DNA of 64,000 nucleotides from Terriglobus tenax (GTDB lineage: Bacteria; Acidobacteriota; Terriglobia; Terriglobales; Acidobacteriaceae), in contig NZ_JAGSYA010000003.1 of NCBI RefSeq assembly GCF_025685395.1, positions 868,001 through 932,000 on the forward strand, given 5' to 3'. The position numbers and the translations under genes are program-made. The notes beneath the pieces are model-generated. The model did not search any database. It was not told the origin of the DNA and worked only from the letters and a program-made list of their open reading frames with translations. Each line of letters starts with the position of its first letter. The first letter of the stretch is position 1. Shown here in pieces: positions 38,482 through 48,085 of this stretch.

Positions 38482-41400
38482 TTAGAAGGTGACCTTCAGG
38501 CCGCCCTGCATCACGCGCGGCTTGATGGGGCCGGTGCCCGTAATGCGGCCATAGGTGCCGCTCGAAGGATTCGCATCGGGCAGCGCATAGGAGGTGCGGT
38601 TGAAGGCGTTGAACAGCTCCCAGCGGAACTGGATTTTCAGACGCTCACGCGCGCTCCAGTTCTTCATCAGGGCTGCATCGCTGTAGTTGATCCCCGGTCC
38701 TTGCAGGATATTGCGTCCGGAGTTGCCGAAGGTTCCAGCGGCGTTCTGCTGGAAGGCGGCGGTGGTGAAGTACTGGTTCAGCCACTGCTGCTTGCTGCCC
38801 TGGTGAGTCTGCAGCACGGAACCCGGAACGCGGTCTGCGCGGTCGCCATAGATGAGTGCGCCGGAGTTGTTGTTGCCGTTGCCCCCGTTGATGCTGAACG
38901 GGCGTCCTGACTGCAGCGTATAGATGCCGCTGACCTCCCACTCGCCCAGTAGACCGCGCGCCAGCCCATTCCACCCCTTGAGCGCAGGTGTTGTGTAGAC
39001 GAAGTTGGTTACGGAGACGAACGGGTAGTTCAGATCAGAGAGACCGCGGTTGAAGCGGAGATCGTACGGGTTGGCGATTCCGTTGCCGGTAAACGAAGCA
39101 TTCCCGGAGGCGGAGACATCGATGTTCTTTGACCAGGTAAAGCTGCTCTGTGCCTGGAAGCTGTGCGAGAAGCGTTTTTCAAACTGCGCCTGCAGCGAGT
39201 GATAGCTACTGGTGCCGTTGCTATTGATGGTCAGGATCTGGCCATAGTTGTTCAGCGCGCGCGTGCCGCGAACAGCCGCCGCCGTCTGGCCGGGGTTCGC
39301 ATCAATGATCAGCGTCTGGTGGTACGACTGGCTGCCTACATAGGCAAGGTGCATGACCAGGTCACCGCTGAACTGCTGCTCCAGTGATGCGTTCCAGCTC
39401 TGCGTCATGCCGAGCTTGAAGTCCGGACGGAAGGCAGCGGGAACGGTTGTTTGCGCTGGAAAGACATAGTTCGGTGAAGGCTTCACGTTGTCATACGCAA
39501 AGGGAGGGAAGGGACTCGTTCCACCGGTGGAAGAGAAGTTCGACCACGGATTGGAGAAGTCGATGGGGTTGGATGCGCTGCCGTTCAGAGTGAAGGTCGG
39601 GCTGAACGGGCTGACGTCGGCTACGTGGTTGTACGCCGAGTAGGGCAGCGGAGCCGTGAACATACCGAAGCCCGCGCGGAAGGCTGTCTTGGGGCCAACC
39701 TGGTAGGCAACAGCGATACGCGGCTCCCAGTAGCCATAGGTGTTTTTTGCAAGACTGTTCGGAACACCACGGTCGCCGGGGAAGACCAGACCAGTGGGGG
39801 CGTTGGGGAACATCGTGCTCTGCTGACCGGGGTTGTAGACTGCGCCACGGCCGTCCTTCGAGGCAGGAGCAAGGTTCGGGTCCCAGCGCAGGCCAACCGT
39901 GATGGTCAGGTTCGGACGCAGACGGAACTGGTCCTGGCCGAAGGCGCCCAGCAGGTTGCCGCTGACGTCGGCAATTTCGCCGGCGCCCTGCGTATAGGTT
40001 CCCACGCGGCCCAGCAGAAAGTCCGCAAGACCGAAGCCGGTGGAGTAGCCGTTGAAGCCGATGATCGGCGCTGCGGGGTAGTACGTCTGCTCCCGCGCAC
40101 GCTGGTGCCACAGGTCTACACCGAAGGAGAGAGTGTGGTTGCCAAGCGTCTTCGTGATCGAATCCGAGAAGCCCCACGAGCGGCGCATCTCACCGGTGTA
40201 TTCCGAGTAAGGTGTGCTGAAGCCTCCGTTGGCGTTCAGACCCTCGGAGTAGCAGGTGCCCGCCGGATCGCTGACGTTGATGTACTTCGACAGGCAGAAG
40301 GCGTTGCCGCTGCTGTCGAACTGCGTGCCTGCGTTGTAGACATGCATCTGGTTCCAGAACAGAGAGAGCGCATTGACCAGGCTCGGGCTGAGGGTCCAGG
40401 TATGGTTCAGCACCTCGTTGAAGAACTTACCCTGCTTTCCCGGATTGATGGCGAGAATGTTGCCGGCAATGGCCGACTCGCCACGGTTGTAGTACTGGAT
40501 GTAGCTGCGCAGCGTCAGGCGTTGCTTATCGTTGATGACGTAGTCCAGGCGGCCCGTGCCTTCGTCGTACTTTTCTACCGAGGCAGGAGCGGTGTAGTAC
40601 ACCAGACCGCTGGCCGGGTCCTGCCCGCGAGGCAGCGCCGTATTAGCAATGCGAACCGATGCTGCGTTGAACAGGCTGGGGTCGATGCGGTTGTTGACGA
40701 AGCCGCCGGTCAGCGTCTTGGGATAGGCGGAGAAGTCGCCCGCAAGCATCGCCGCCGTCGGTGTATTTGTGCTGTTGGAGGTTGCCGTGGTGGACTGACG
40801 TGTGCCCTGATAATTGCCGAAGAAGAACAGCCTGTTCCTCTTGATGGGACCACCCAGGAAGCCGCCAAACTGGTTGCGCTTCAGAGGGTCCACTTTCTTG
40901 GAGAAGTAATCGGCGGAGTTGAGAGCGCTGTTGCGCAGAAACTCGAAGGCTCCTCCATGAAACGCATTGGTGCCGCCCTTGGTGTCAATGCTGACAACCG
41001 CGCCAGGAGAGAAGCCGTAGTGCGCGTCGAAGTTGTTCGAGATGACACGGAACTCGCCGGTAGCATCCGCGTTGGGAGACGGAGCGGAGAGCGCCATGTA
41101 GGTGTCCATGTTCGGTACGCCGTCCAGCAGGTAGAGCGTGCTGCCCTGGCGTCCGCCACCGGCAGATGCCCCGGTCTCATTGGGAAAGGTGGTTTCTCCC
41201 TGCAGAGTGCCGGCGCCGGTATTCAACACATTGATGGTGCCCGGCGACAGCAGGACAAGGCTCGATGGATCGCGTCCGTTGAGCGGAAGCTCCCGGATGG
41301 CATGTTCGCCTACCGTATTGCTGACTTCAGCGTTGGTGGTGTTGATCAGCGCGGCTCCGGCGGTAACGTTCACGGTCTCAGTCTCACTGCCGATCTGCAG

Positions 41401-41730
41401 ACCAATGTCCAGCGTCGCCTGCTGGCTTACCGTGAGCTGAATACCGGTCTGCTGAAACTTCTGAAAGCCGGATAACTCCGCTGTGATGGTGTAGTGCCCT
41501 GGAGGGATGGTTGGGAAACGGTAGAGACCGGATGAGTTTGTCTCGCTGGTAAGAACAAGATTGGTTTCAACGTTCGTTGCGGTCACATGTGCCGAGGGAA
41601 CAAGGGCTCCGGTCGAGTCCGTTACGGTTCCGCTTAGAACAGCGCTGCCACCTTGTGCCAGAACACCTGCCGACGTCATGCAAAAAGCAAGCGTGCAGAA
41701 CAAAAGCCTTAACAGCTTTTGGATAGTCAT
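38482..41730 (-). CDS. Oar-like TonB-dependent outer-membrane receptor
   Basis: 1082 residues. The signal peptide (LLRLLFCTLAFCMTSAGVLAQ) is followed by a carboxypeptidase-regulatory domain (VLSGTVTDSTGALVPSAHVT, then GLYRFPTIPPGHYTITAELS), a plug (ELPLNGRDPSSLVLLSPG), and a long beta-barrel. Acidobacteria carry many such Oar-like receptors, probably for large polymers or oligosaccharides. The barrel ends in a typical C-terminal strand (MQGGLKVTF). No TonB-box or transport partner gene is nearby. The gene is at the end of a leftward block; tRNA-Ser lies upstream. Confidence 0.93.
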   Translation of the reverse strand: MTIQKLLRLLFCTLAFCMTSAGVLAQGGSAVLSGTVTDSTGALVPSAHVTATNVETNLVLTSETNSSGLYRFPTIPPGHYTITAELSGFQKFQQTGIQLTVSQQATLDIGLQIGSETETVNVTAGAALINTTNAEVSNTVGEHAIRELPLNGRDPSSLVLLSPGTINVLNTGAGTLQGETTFPNETGASAGGGRQGSTLYLLDGVPNMDTYMALSAPSPNADATGEFRVISNNFDAHYGFSPGAVVSIDTKGGTNAFHGGAFEFLRNSALNSADYFSKKVDPLKRNQFGGFLGGPIKRNRLFFFGNYQGTRQSTTATSNSTNTPTAAMLAGDFSAYPKTLTGGFVNNRIDPSLFNAASVRIANTALPRGQDPASGLVYYTAPASVEKYDEGTGRLDYVINDKQRLTLRSYIQYYNRGESAIAGNILAINPGKQGKFFNEVLNHTWTLSPSLVNALSLFWNQMHVYNAGTQFDSSGNAFCLSKYINVSDPAGTCYSEGLNANGGFSTPYSEYTGEMRRSWGFSDSITKTLGNHTLSFGVDLWHQRAREQTYYPAAPIIGFNGYSTGFGLADFLLGRVGTYTQGAGEIADVSGNLLGAFGQDQFRLRPNLTITVGLRWDPNLAPASKDGRGAVYNPGQQSTMFPNAPTGLVFPGDRGVPNSLAKNTYGYWEPRIAVAYQVGPKTAFRAGFGMFTAPLPYSAYNHVADVSPFSPTFTLNGSASNPIDFSNPWSNFSSTGGTSPFPPFAYDNVKPSPNYVFPAQTTVPAAFRPDFKLGMTQSWNASLEQQFSGDLVMHLAYVGSQSYHQTLIIDANPGQTAAAVRGTRALNNYGQILTINSNGTSSYHSLQAQFEKRFSHSFQAQSSFTWSKNIDVSASGNASFTGNGIANPYDLRFNRGLSDLNYPFVSVTNFVYTTPALKGWNGLARGLLGEWEVSGIYTLQSGRPFSINGGNGNNNSGALIYGDRADRVPGSVLQTHQGSKQQWLNQYFTTAAFQQNAAGTFGNSGRNILQGPGINYSDAALMKNWSARERLKIQFRWELFNAFNRTSYALPDANPSSGTYGRITGTGPIKPRVMQGGLKVTF

Positions 41731-41961
41731 AGATTTTGGGCCTCAACGTATAGGGGAGTTATGGGGAGTTCGAAATCGTGTGCTTGCTGCACATCTGCAC
41801 GAAACAATTTCTTTCAACAAGGCAGGCCTGGGGAAGCCTTCAGTAAAGTTGATGGCCATCATAGTAGACACAATCGACAACTGTCTAACGCAGGACTGGA
41901 AGCCCGGAAGAAGGTATTTAGAGATTTCGAAGGAGACCGGCTCTAGCGGATGAGGAAGGAG

Positions 41962-42053
41962 TGGCGGACAGGGAGGGATTCGAACCCCCGGTAGCCTTGC
42001 GACTACGTCTGATTTCGAGTCAGGTGCATTCAACCGGGCTCTGCCACCTGTCC
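41962..42053 (-). tRNA. tRNA-Ser(CGA)
   Basis: The minus strand reads GGACAGG at the 5' end, which pairs with CCTGTCC; a G discriminator and an encoded CCA follow. The anticodon stem-loop is CCTGA-CTCGAAA-TCAG, giving anticodon CGA (reads UCG, serine). A long variable arm and the T-loop GGTTCGAATCC are present. Length 92 including CCA, right for class II tRNA-Ser. Confidence 0.95.
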
Positions 42054-42083
42054 GTACAATCAGTTTATCGCAAACCTGCGCTT

Positions 42084-43220
42084 ATGGGGAACCCTGCTAC
42101 CTTCATCCCGCTCGAACTACGCGACGCCCTTGTGGCCCATGCGAAGGAGTGTGGTTTTACGGCTGCGGGAATTGCCTCTGTTCCCGAAGACGATCCTGAA
42201 GCGCGCCACCGTTATGAGGCCTGGGTGGAGCATGGTTATGCCGGCGAGATGGAGTATCTGCAACGGCGCGATGAAGCCGGAAGATTATTGCGTTCGTCGC
42301 TGCGGCTGGCGATTCCGTGGGCTCGTTCGGTCATCGTTTGCGCGCTGAACTATAACGCCGCTCAGCCGCGTTCAATTGATCCTGCGCCCGAAGGCTCGGG
42401 CTGGATTGCCCGTTATGCGTGGAGTGGACGACCGGAAGGCGAACGCCTTGTGCCCACGGATTATCACGATGTTCTGCTGGAGAAGCTGCGCCGCCTGGAG
42501 AGTTTCGTGAGGGAGCGCGTGGGCGATGAGGTCGAGCTTCGCAGCTATGTCGATACCGGGCCGGTGGTGGAGCGCGGCTTTGCCGAGGCTGCAGGCATTG
42601 GCTGGGTAGGGAAGAATACCTGCATCATCCGGCAGGGAACTGGTTCATGGATGCTGCTGGCGGTTATTGTGACCTCTCTTCCGTTGGCGGAAGACGCTGT
42701 TCTGCTGCCAGCCGCGGATCGCTGTGGCAGCTGTACCCGTTGCATCGACGCGTGCCCTACGGATGCGTTGATTGCCCCGCGCAAGATGGATGCGCGAAAG
42801 TGCATTGCCTACCTGACGATTGAGAAGAAGGGCGAGATTGAGGAGTCGCTGCGGCCGCTGATGGGGCGCCAGATTTTTGGCTGCGATATCTGCCAGGATG
42901 TTTGTCCGTGGAACCGCAAGGCTGCCATCGGCGGCAATGCCGAGATGCAGACGCGTATGGAACTGGTGAATCCTGACCTGTCGACGCTGGCCACCATGAC
43001 GCCCGCGGAGTTTCGCCGCGGCTTCAATGGATCACCGCTGGAGAGGACACGGCTTAAGCGGCTGCGGCGGAATATCGCGATTGCGATGGGAAACAGCGAA
43101 GACGCGCGTTATCTGCCACAGCTTAAAGCCTGGCAGCAATCGGAGGATGCGGCATTGCGCACGACGGCGGCGTGGGCTGTGGAACGCATTGCCCATCACC
43201 GCCAGACTGCTGAAATCTAG
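42084..43220 (+). CDS. queG: Epoxyqueuosine reductase
   Basis: About 378 residues. QueG reduces epoxyqueuosine in tRNA to queuosine, using cobalamin and two 4Fe-4S clusters. Visible are the N-terminal region ([22 protein letters not shown]), the DUF1730-type segment ([25 protein letters not shown]), the ferredoxin site [12 protein letters not shown], and CDICQDVCP. The C-terminus has HEAT-like helices ([17 protein letters not shown]). ATG at 42084 gives the family N-terminus. The frame continues upstream through tRNA-Ser, which is spurious. Its stop overlaps the convergent cold-shock gene by CTAG. Confidence 0.95.
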   Translation: MGNPATFIPLELRDALVAHAKECGFTAAGIASVPEDDPEARHRYEAWVEHGYAGEMEYLQRRDEAGRLLRSSLRLAIPWARSVIVCALNYNAAQPRSIDPAPEGSGWIARYAWSGRPEGERLVPTDYHDVLLEKLRRLESFVRERVGDEVELRSYVDTGPVVERGFAEAAGIGWVGKNTCIIRQGTGSWMLLAVIVTSLPLAEDAVLLPAADRCGSCTRCIDACPTDALIAPRKMDARKCIAYLTIEKKGEIEESLRPLMGRQIFGCDICQDVCPWNRKAAIGGNAEMQTRMELVNPDLSTLATMTPAEFRRGFNGSPLERTRLKRLRRNIAIAMGNSEDARYLPQLKAWQQSEDAALRTTAAWAVERIAHHRQTAEI

Positions 43221-43423
43221 GCTCCGCGAACTACGTTTGCGGCACTTAGACCTTTAGGACCCTGCTGGCACTCGAACTCAACCGCCTCGCCCTCGTTCAA
43301 CGTCTTGTAGCCCTCGTCCTGGATGGCGGAGAAATGCACAAAGACATCTTTTCCGTCAGCACGCTGGATAAAGCCGTAACCCTTCGTTCCGTTGAACCAC
43401 TTCACGACACCCTTTTCCTTCAC
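43217..43423 (-). CDS. Cold-shock-domain protein
   Basis: 68 residues, a single OB-fold cold-shock domain. The N-terminus [20 protein letters not shown] contains RNP1 (KGYGFI), and RNP2 is VFVHF. It binds single-stranded RNA or DNA. The GTG at 43423 was chosen: AAGGGA lies 8 bp upstream and it gives the usual length; the frame stays open for another 31 codons upstream with no sense. The 5' leader reaches back toward the YihY gene start (277 bp between the two start codons). Confidence 0.93.
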   Translation of the reverse strand: MKEKGVVKWFNGTKGYGFIQRADGKDVFVHFSAIQDEGYKTLNEGEAVEFECQQGPKGLSAANVVRGA

Positions 43424-43700
43424 AACTAGTCCCTTCTTTTTTCGCGAGCCTCTCCCTGGACGATCAGAGACACCTCGGAGACGTTCGCGGTAAGCGGAAC
43501 AGAGGGGCCCCATCACCCGAAAGAGGATATGGAGGTTTTTTGAGTTACACGTGGAGTTGCAAGACAGCCGAGTCCCAGCAATTTTGATTGTGAGTTCGAA
43601 TGTCTTATGCCTTTTATGGCAAAAATTGTCCTGTCATGCAACACAAATCTTTCAATCGTTCGGCTCTGCTAGCATCAAAGATTGCGGACTCCACCCCCTG

Positions 43701-44645
43701 ATGCCATCGATTCTGCCATCCAATGAGGAACGCCGCGACGCCACCACCATGTCTGCCGGAGAGCTGGCGGAGCGCCCAGCCGTGCTGGAAGCCGGTTCCT
43801 GGCCGCAGATCAAGGCGTTGTTGAAGTACCTGACCAAGACAGAAGTCCACACCTATGCCTTCAGTGTCGCGGCACAGGTCATCCTCTCGCTGTTTCCCTT
43901 CATCGTGCTGATGCTGACGCTCAGCCGGCGCCTGTTTCATTCACGCGCCATGGAGGATGTGGTCGGCGACATGATGCACAACCTGCTGCCTGTGGGGCAG
44001 GACTTCATTGTGCGCAACATGCAGATCCTGGCCCATCCCCACAAGGGAGCGCAGTTGTTTTCGGTCTTCATGCTGCTGGTCACCTCCACCGGCGTATTTC
44101 TGCCGCTGGAGGTAGCGCTGAACAACGTGTGGGGGGTGAAGGAGAACCGCAGCTACCTGCACAACCAGGTCGTCTCGCTTGGGCTGGCGGGCGCTGTGGG
44201 TGTGCTGGCCATGGCTTCGGTTGCCGGCACCGCCGCCCAGCAGAAGCTGCTGAGCTGGATCTTCTTCGGCCACACGGAGAACTGGGTATACCGCTTTTTC
44301 TCTCACACCGTTCTTGAAATTCTTTCCATCATCGCGGGTATCCTGTTGTTCTTCCTGATCTACTGGCTACTGCCGAACCGGAAGATACCTGCAATGGCCG
44401 TGTTGCCGACCGCGATCGTGGTTGGGCTGCTGTGGCAGATTGCCAAGGTGATCTACGTAAAGGCGCTTCCGTTGCTGGATTTTCAGGGGGTCTACGGGCC
44501 GTTTTATATTTCGGTCGGGCTGATGACCTGGGCCTTTCTTTCCGGCCTGTTGTTGCTGGCAGGAGGGCACTTTTCGGCAAACCGCCATGCTGTGCGGATG
44601 GCCCGCATTGTGGAGCGGAAAGAGGCGGTAAAGGACGCGGCATGA
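43701..44645 (+). CDS. YihY/BrkB-family membrane protein
   Basis: About 314 residues with six or so membrane helices (for example AFSVAAQVILSLFPFIVLMLT, LVTSTGVFLPLEVALNNVWG and LPTAIVVGLLWQIAKVIYVKAL). This family was once annotated RNase BN, but it lacks nuclease motifs; no firm function is known. The start is uncertain: ATG 43701 or ATG 43749. It overlaps the next gene by ATGA (4 bp), so the two are translationally coupled. Confidence 0.85.
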   Translation: MPSILPSNEERRDATTMSAGELAERPAVLEAGSWPQIKALLKYLTKTEVHTYAFSVAAQVILSLFPFIVLMLTLSRRLFHSRAMEDVVGDMMHNLLPVGQDFIVRNMQILAHPHKGAQLFSVFMLLVTSTGVFLPLEVALNNVWGVKENRSYLHNQVVSLGLAGAVGVLAMASVAGTAAQQKLLSWIFFGHTENWVYRFFSHTVLEILSIIAGILLFFLIYWLLPNRKIPAMAVLPTAIVVGLLWQIAKVIYVKALPLLDFQGVYGPFYISVGLMTWAFLSGLLLLAGGHFSANRHAVRMARIVERKEAVKDAA

Positions 44646-46723
44646 GTGTGACACTGAAAGCCATGTGGAGACGCTGGACGCTGCTGACGCGTGTCGTCAT
44701 GCTGCTGACCACGCTTTCGGTCCTGCTATGGCCGCTGAGCCGCCTTCAGAACTCGCTGGGGAGCACCGCACAGGACCTCTGGATCCTGGTGACGGGCGCC
44801 CTGCTGGTCTGCTTTATCCCATGGGGCATCCGGCAGGCACGGTCACGCTTTCTTTGGAGCCTGCGCAATAAGCTGGCGATTACCTATCTGCTGATCGGCC
44901 TAGCGCCGGTGGTGCTGTTTGTCACGCTGGTGCTTGTCTCGGCGTACGTGGCTGCGGGACAGTTTGCCATCCACCTGGTGGCACAGCGCATTCAAACGCA
45001 GCTTGAGCAGATGCAGACGGAGAACACGGACGCGGCCATACACTTTGCGCGCGTTCTTGCCCGGCCTGAGACGAAGGCCGATCTGCACAATCTCGATCCC
45101 AGCCTGCTGGGTTTTGACCGTTCCGAAATAGCCCAGGGGCAGGTGGCTATCTTTGTTGACCGGCAGCCGGCCCTGCTGGCGGCCGGCACCGGCATTGAGC
45201 ACTCCAACCTGGGCATGCCGGACTGGACGCCTCCCCGTGAAGGCTTTCATGGCATCGTGGTGGACGACGGGCACTTGTATCTTGCAGCCGTGACGCAGCG
45301 CCGCAGCCGGAACGGGCACTCGGTCACGATCATGCGCAGCATGCCGCTGGACCGCCACATTATGGAACTGGTGGCGCAGGGGCTGGGACGCGCCTCGTTG
45401 GTGCCGTCGCTGGCGGAGACCACAAGCAGCACCCTGCGCACGAACCTGTCCATGGCGCGCCGCAATGATCCGAAGGCGCAAAGCGTCTCTGGCGGCAGCT
45501 TTCCCGGCGGGGTCAACCTTCTCGATCTTCCGGTCCATTTCTTCTCGACCATTCCGTTGACGGTGTGGGACACGGCAGCGAAGGAGAACATCCCGGTCGA
45601 GGTGGACTCACGTCCCTCGCTGCTCTACACGCAGTTATTTGCCGTTTCTATCGAAGGCCTGGTGCCGGAGCTGATCCGCGTGCTGCTGATCGTGCTTTGC
45701 GTGGTCTTTGCCGTGATCGAGGCCTTTGCTTTCTACATGGCGATGCGATTGAGCAGCACCATCACGGCGTCGGTATCGGACCTTTACGGTGCGACGCTGG
45801 CCATTGATCGCGGCGACTTCGCGCACCGCATTCATGTCACCCGTACGGATCAGTTGGCGGAACTGAGCCGCGCCTTCAACCGCATGACCGGCTCGCTTCA
45901 GCGGCTTCTGCTGGAGCAGCAGGAGAAGGAACGGCTGCAGAACGAGCTCTCCATTGCGCAGGAGGTGCAGGCCAACCTGTTCCCGCCGGGCGATGTGAAG
46001 GTGCCCACGCTGGAGCTGCACGGCGTCTGCAGGCCGGCGCGTACCGTCTCCGGCGACTACTATGACTTCCTGGTCTACCAGGACGATGACCAGCCGCCCA
46101 CGGGCGTTGGCATTGCCATTGGTGACATCAGCGGCAAGGGAATTTCTGCCGCTCTGCTGATGGCTACGCTGCACTCGGCCGTGCGCGCCTATCGCTTTGC
46201 CAGCGGGGAGATTTCGCAGTTGCCCAACGGCTCGGACGAGCCCTGCGAGGAGCTGTTCGACTCGCCCGGGCATATCCTCGGCCTGCTGAACCGTCACCTG
46301 TACCGCAGCACGCAGCCGGAGAAGTACGCCACGCTATTCCTGGCGCAGTATGATGTTGCCCGCTCACTGCTGACCTACTCCAACGCTGGGCAGCTTCCGC
46401 CGCTGGTGCTTCGCCGCGATCGCTCCGTACAGCGTTTGGAGGAGGGAGGCACGGTGGTCGGCCTGATGGACAACATGTCTTACAAGGATGGCTCGGTGAC
46501 GCTGCAGGCAGGCGACATCTTCATCGGCTACTCGGATGGAGTCACCGAGCCGGAGAATGACTTCGGCGACTTCGGGGAGCAGCGCCTGCTGGAGGTGGTG
46601 TGGCGTTATCGCAACGAGCCGCTGCATGTGATCTCAGCCCAGGTGCTGCAGGCGCTCGACGCCTGGATTGGCGACGCCGAGCAGCCTGACGACATTACGC
46701 TTGTGCTTGCCCGCCGCGTCTGA
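44642..46723 (+). CDS. Membrane PP2C (SpoIIE/RsbU-type) serine phosphatase with HAMP domain
   Basis: About 693 residues. Two or three N-terminal membrane helices, an extracellular domain of about 250 residues, another membrane helix, then a HAMP (about LYGATLAIDRGDFAHRIHVT) and a coiled linker (LQRLLLEQQEKERLQNELSI). The PP2C domain follows: VQANLFPPGDVKVPTLELHG, SGDYYDF, IAIGDISGKGISAALLMATL, and SDGVTEPENDFGD. RsbU-type phosphatases dephosphorylate anti-sigma antagonists. Start ATG 44642 overlaps the stop of the YihY gene. No anti-sigma partner is adjacent. Confidence 0.92.
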   Translation: MSVTLKAMWRRWTLLTRVVMLLTTLSVLLWPLSRLQNSLGSTAQDLWILVTGALLVCFIPWGIRQARSRFLWSLRNKLAITYLLIGLAPVVLFVTLVLVSAYVAAGQFAIHLVAQRIQTQLEQMQTENTDAAIHFARVLARPETKADLHNLDPSLLGFDRSEIAQGQVAIFVDRQPALLAAGTGIEHSNLGMPDWTPPREGFHGIVVDDGHLYLAAVTQRRSRNGHSVTIMRSMPLDRHIMELVAQGLGRASLVPSLAETTSSTLRTNLSMARRNDPKAQSVSGGSFPGGVNLLDLPVHFFSTIPLTVWDTAAKENIPVEVDSRPSLLYTQLFAVSIEGLVPELIRVLLIVLCVVFAVIEAFAFYMAMRLSSTITASVSDLYGATLAIDRGDFAHRIHVTRTDQLAELSRAFNRMTGSLQRLLLEQQEKERLQNELSIAQEVQANLFPPGDVKVPTLELHGVCRPARTVSGDYYDFLVYQDDDQPPTGVGIAIGDISGKGISAALLMATLHSAVRAYRFASGEISQLPNGSDEPCEELFDSPGHILGLLNRHLYRSTQPEKYATLFLAQYDVARSLLTYSNAGQLPPLVLRRDRSVQRLEEGGTVVGLMDNMSYKDGSVTLQAGDIFIGYSDGVTEPENDFGDFGEQRLLEVVWRYRNEPLHVISAQVLQALDAWIGDAEQPDDITLVLARRV

Positions 46724-46727
46724 CGGA

Positions 46728-48023
46728 CTACTTCAGAATCTGCGTCAGCGGCGTGCCTTCCACGTTCTCCAGCCTCAGACCTAAAAGCTTTGCAATCGTA
46801 GGCGCGACCGACAGGTTGCGGATCGGCTCCAGTTGCCCGGCAGGCTTGATGCCGTTGCCCGCCGCGATGAAGATGGCCTGCATCAGCGGCTCGGTGTTGG
46901 GATAACCGTGCTGGCCGACCTCCTTGGTGTCGGTTACAAATGGACCGTCATTGCCGCCGGCAAAGGCATAGTCGTTGGCTGCATACAGCAGCAGGTCCGG
47001 GGCCTGGTCGCTCTGCTGCGGCGTCGGCCAGCCATCTTTGGCCGCTTCGTCCGGCGTCAGGGCTGCGCGGATGCCGGCCTGTGAGGCGAACAACGTCTTC
47101 AGCTTGGCGATGGACTCCTGCGTGGCGTTCTTTTGGTAGATGGCGGCAAAGCCGCCATCGGGAATGGCGAAGACGGCCTGCGCGCCCTGTTGCAGCCCCT
47201 GCGCGGTGAGCAGGGCATTGGGGTGCAGCATGTGGTGCGTGCTCTGCTGCCCATGGTCGGAGACGACAAGAAAGGTCGTGTTCGGCAGGTCGCCGGCTTC
47301 ACGCACGGCCTCCACCAGTTCCTTCACGCGGTCGTCGAGAAAGGCGATAGTGTTGATGCCGGAGTTGTTGCCGTAGCCGGTCTGATGTTCGATCGAGTCC
47401 AGCGCAAGCAGGTGAAAGAGCATCAGGTTCGGGTGATGCTGCTTCAGGATATGTACGGCTGCCGCGGTGTAGAAACGGTCGCGCTGCGCCTGGGAGGTCT
47501 TGTTCCAGTGCCCGAGCTGCTCCTGCGTGATGAGCCTGGAGTGGAGCATTTCCTGCACGACGGGGCTGGCCGGCTCGGGGTCTTCGGCAAAGGCAAAGTC
47601 GATTGCGCCCGAGCGCTTGATCGCCACCCAGTCGATCTCTGAGGTGGTCATGCCGGCCTGGTGGGCGAGCTCGTACACCGTGGGGACGGGAACCATCTCC
47701 TGCTTGGCGGCATTGCTGTCCTGCTTCGGCATGGCATCGCCGCGCTGGCCGCGAATGACCGCATTCACAATCAGGTTGAAGTGGGAGTCATTCTGTCCGG
47801 TCACCATGGCGGAGTGATTGGGCCAGGTCACGGTCGGGTTGATGGGCTGCATCTGCGCCCACGCTCCCTGCTGCATCAGCCTGTGCAGAGTGGGAGCAGG
47901 AAGGTCAGGATTCTTCAGGCTTTCAAAGGCAAAGGCATCCAGCGAGATGACAACCACGTGCGGCCTGGGTTGCTGGGCGGCTGCGGTAACGGCGAGCAGG
48001 GAGGCGAGAAGGAAAGAACGCAT
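46728..48023 (-). CDS. Secreted type I phosphodiesterase / nucleotide pyrophosphatase (alkaline phosphatase superfamily)
   Basis: About 431 residues with a signal peptide (SFLLASLLAVTAAAQ). The superfamily metal-site pattern is seen: VISLDAFAFESL (Asp), PTVTWPNHSAMVTG with Thr as likely nucleophile, and VVSDHGQQ (Asp, His). NPP-type enzymes cleave nucleotide phosphodiesters. Its stop lies 4 bp from the convergent phosphatase stop. It is downstream of the YVTN gene on the same strand. Confidence 0.88.
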   Translation of the reverse strand: MRSFLLASLLAVTAAAQQPRPHVVVISLDAFAFESLKNPDLPAPTLHRLMQQGAWAQMQPINPTVTWPNHSAMVTGQNDSHFNLIVNAVIRGQRGDAMPKQDSNAAKQEMVPVPTVYELAHQAGMTTSEIDWVAIKRSGAIDFAFAEDPEPASPVVQEMLHSRLITQEQLGHWNKTSQAQRDRFYTAAAVHILKQHHPNLMLFHLLALDSIEHQTGYGNNSGINTIAFLDDRVKELVEAVREAGDLPNTTFLVVSDHGQQSTHHMLHPNALLTAQGLQQGAQAVFAIPDGGFAAIYQKNATQESIAKLKTLFASQAGIRAALTPDEAAKDGWPTPQQSDQAPDLLLYAANDYAFAGGNDGPFVTDTKEVGQHGYPNTEPLMQAIFIAAGNGIKPAGQLEPIRNLSVAPTIAKLLGLRLENVEGTPLTQILK

Positions 48024-48085
48024 GACCCGTCTATGAAAACAGATCATGCGTTCCGTGTGCATCAAAGTGCGGTGAGGAAAATTCT

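Noticed and set aside
39625-41475. A 616-codon open frame antisense to the Oar-like receptor
   Set aside because: Same reason; the receptor has full domain architecture.
41864-41888. Short inverted repeat TAGACA / TGTCTA upstream of the Oar-like gene
   Set aside because: Only 6 bp per arm with an 11-bp gap; not enough to call an operator.
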